NCBI GenBank assembly: GCA_035934405.1
Contig: DASYXW010000084.1
Span: forward strand, 1-14,390
Direction: 5' to 3'
Length of the DNA stretch: 14,390 nt
Source of the DNA: DASYXW01 sp035934405
Lineage (GTDB): Bacteria > Acidobacteriota > Terriglobia > UBA7540
Shown here: positions 13,165-14,390 of the stretch, piece after piece
Layout of the letters: each line of letters begins with the position of its first letter
Position numbering within the stretch: the first letter of the stretch is position 1
Made by a program: the position numbers and the translations under genes
Notes under the pieces: model-generated
What the model was told of the DNA's origin: nothing
Seen by the model: only the letters and a program-made list of their open reading frames with translations
Databases searched by the model: none

Positions 13165-13275
13165 GGAACCCGTGAGTTGGTGCTCACCTCTCTCCCGTAC
13201 ATTGCGGCGTATCGCGTCAAAGAACAGAGCGTCGAAATCCTGCACATCTACCACGGCGCACAGGATCGGCCTTAA
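13165..13275 (+). pseudogene. C-terminal remnant of a RelE/ParE-family toxin
   Basis: After the toxin stop at 13156-13158 the same frame continues GTRELVLTSLPYIAAYRV, then KEQSVEILHIYHGAQDRP and a TAA at 13273-13275. The G-T-R-E-L-V, P-Y-I-x-A-Y-R and V-E-I-L-x-x-x-H-G-A-Q steps are the hallmark C-terminal half of RelE/ParE plasmid-stabilisation toxins. The N-terminal half (about 55-60 residues) is missing and there is no ATG, so it is a decayed fragment. It suggests that a second toxin-antitoxin locus stood here before rearrangement. Confidence 0.8.
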
Positions 13276-13300
13276 GAGAATCGCTGATCGTGGCCGGCTC

Positions 13301-13345
13301 TGCTCGTCACTCGCCCCGCCGCGGCGAGTCACTCATCACTAATTT
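13301..13345. repeat. AGTGACG-type heptamers around a hairpin at a gene end
   Basis: ACTCGCC (13309-13315) and GGCGAGT (13323-13329) form a 7-bp stem with a 7-base loop, flanked on both sides by AGTGA-type words (minus strand AGTGATG, AGTGACT, AGTGACG). The element covers the last codons of the PEP-CTERM gene. Its outer 13-mer is identical to 2400-2412. Confidence 0.5.
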
Positions 13346-14081
13346 CTTCGGCCGCCAGAAACCGAGCCCCAGCGATCCCAGCGCCAGCAGGCCGAGCGTG
13401 CCGGGTTCGGGAGTGGCAGCGGACAAAAAGGTGTTCGGCCCGATCTGCCCGGCACCGATCGGCTGATTGGCGACAGTGTCGTAGGCGTAGCCTTCGAGCC
13501 TGGCTGCAAAGTCGCTACCTCCCTTGTATTCGACCGACAATTCCGCCCAGCCGTAATGGATCCCGCCCCCAAAATCAAAGCTCAGTTGTAGCCCAGGTAG
13601 CGATTCGCGACGTCGTCCCAAGGCCCAACCGCGAGGCCACTGCTGCCCTCGCTGTAAGGGAAGACACTCAGCATGATCCCGAAAGGAGAGAACTGTCCGG
13701 CGCCCCGCCCGATTGGGGTGCCTTGGTGTAGCGCGGCAGCTTAGACGTACCGTTGAGAAGAGCCCTGGCTCCGCCGTATCCAGACACCTCCAGATAGTGG
13801 GCGCCGGTGATTAAACGGTCAAACAAGCGTAAATCGTTGTGGCCGTTATGGTTGATGTCAATGAACACGCTGAAGTAGTCTCCGCCGAACCCGATGTTGG
13901 CAGGCGTGTACACGATGTCAGCGCTGGCGGGCTGCGCCGTCGCCAGTAGCCCAACTCCGGCTGCGCCCGCCGCCGCTGCATAGACTGCCAAACGTTCACT
14001 GAAACCTTCGCGCACCTTCATCGCTCGGCTTGATGAGCGTTCTCTCTTGAGTTTTTGCGTCGCAGTCTCTCGTCTACTCAT
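13307..14081 (-). pseudogene. PEP-CTERM exported protein broken by two frameshifts
   Basis: The reading starts at the ATG at 14081 (GGAGGAGG 5 bases upstream). A signal peptide (LAVYAAAAGAAGVGLLATA, cut after PASA) is followed by DIVYTPANIGFGGDYF and DINHNGHND, a calcium-loop-like motif. Near 13722 the frame shifts; the second frame reads GTPIGRGAGQFSPFGIML and on to DDVANRYLGYN, where a TGA stops it. Near 13591 it shifts again; the third frame reads LQLSFDFGGGIHYGWAELSV, GYAYDTVANQPIGAG and the sorting signal TPEPGTLGLLALGSLGLGFW-RPKK. Each shift equals one missing base. The three pieces together make about 258 residues in a consistent order. PEP-CTERM proteins are processed by exosortase; none is seen here. 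Sequencing error is an alternative to real decay. Confidence 0.8.
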
Positions 14082-14246
14082 GGATTCCTCCTCCGCTGCT
14101 GAGATCAACCGAAATATCGATCTGGGTGATAGGCGGCCTCCCCCGAGGTTATGAGTCTACGGCTCAGGTCAGCCCCGTTGCGCAAGCATCCTTTTACCAG
14201 GGCAGGCCAATGTCAAAGCCGGTTGCTTCGTCAACCATCAATGAGG

Positions 14247-14390
14247 TCACGCAGACGCCAGCTCCACTTCCGACGCATGATGATAGACCACAGCCAGGGC
14301 AATTGCTGCCAGGGTGGCGATAAAGCAGAATGGCGCATAAAACACCATCAGAATGTGAGCCCCCTCGAATGGTTCAGGAAGCCGAGACAG
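14247..14390 (-). CDS. C-terminus of a membrane protein cut by the window edge
   Basis: The minus-strand frame is open from base 14390 to a TGA at 14247-14249 and encodes 47 residues. LSRLPEPFEGAHI is followed by a clear membrane segment, MVFYAPFCFIATLAAIALAV, and a short tail VYHHASEVELASA. The upstream part lies outside the window. No family is recognised. The 138-base gap to the PEP-CTERM start (14109-14246) holds no gene; it has a TTGACA hexamer (14216-14211, minus strand) with only a weak -10 (AAGGAT) 17 bases downstream. Confidence 0.55.
   Translation of the reverse strand: MSRLPEPFEGAHILMVFYAPFCFIATLAAIALAVVYHHASEVELASA

Overview
This is a high-GC bacterial window with short intergenic gaps and many membrane, secreted and TPR proteins. 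The mix fits an acidobacterium (Acidobacteriota, Terriglobia-like): a carboxypeptidase-regulatory-like/TPR secreted protein, a rhomboid-TPR fusion, an FmdE-zinc ribbon protein, a PEP-CTERM protein whose mature part starts with an IVYTPAN stretch, and dispersed heptanucleotide repeats at gene ends. This assignment is inference from gene content; no rRNA or tRNA is present to confirm it.

Layout. 1-131: C-terminal tail of a truncated plus-strand gene. 284-1606: membrane-anchored metallophosphoesterase with an internal twin-arginine motif. 1657-2330 (minus): a Phd-type antitoxin/PIN toxin pair with a promoter and palindromic operator. 2406-3656 (minus): MFS transporter, divergent from a small Cys-containing protein (3703-3921). 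4024-5859 (minus): a two-gene unit for two exported proteins, one with TPRs. 6034-8648 (minus): a probable four-gene unit of FmdE-family protein, rhomboid protease with TPRs, a 57-residue membrane zinc-ribbon protein and a 56-residue DUF4177-like protein. 8914-10791 (plus): penicillin-binding protein 2. 10918-11265 (minus): PilZ protein, separated from the PBP2 gene by two hairpins. 11487-11711 and 11787-12455 (plus): DUF465/YdcH-like protein and phosphatidylserine decarboxylase. 12533-13275 (plus): a second Phd/PIN pair in which the toxin appears to start at CTG, followed in frame by a remnant of a RelE/ParE toxin. 13307-14081 (minus): a PEP-CTERM protein gene broken by two frameshifts. 14247-14390 (minus): the C-terminus of a membrane protein cut by the window edge.

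How it works together. There is no single large pathway. The envelope theme is strong: PBP2 (cell elongation), Psd (phosphatidylethanolamine), rhomboid, Tat-type phosphoesterase and exported TPR protein. The usual partners of mrdA (rodA, mreBCD) and of psd (pssA) are not here. The best candidate for an undescribed functional unit is the FmdE/rhomboid-TPR/zinc-ribbon/DUF4177 cluster. The best small-scale signals are in the two toxin-antitoxin loci: a leaderless antitoxin promoter, a CTG-started toxin and the RelE remnant. Every functional call comes from reading motifs by eye; no database search was run.
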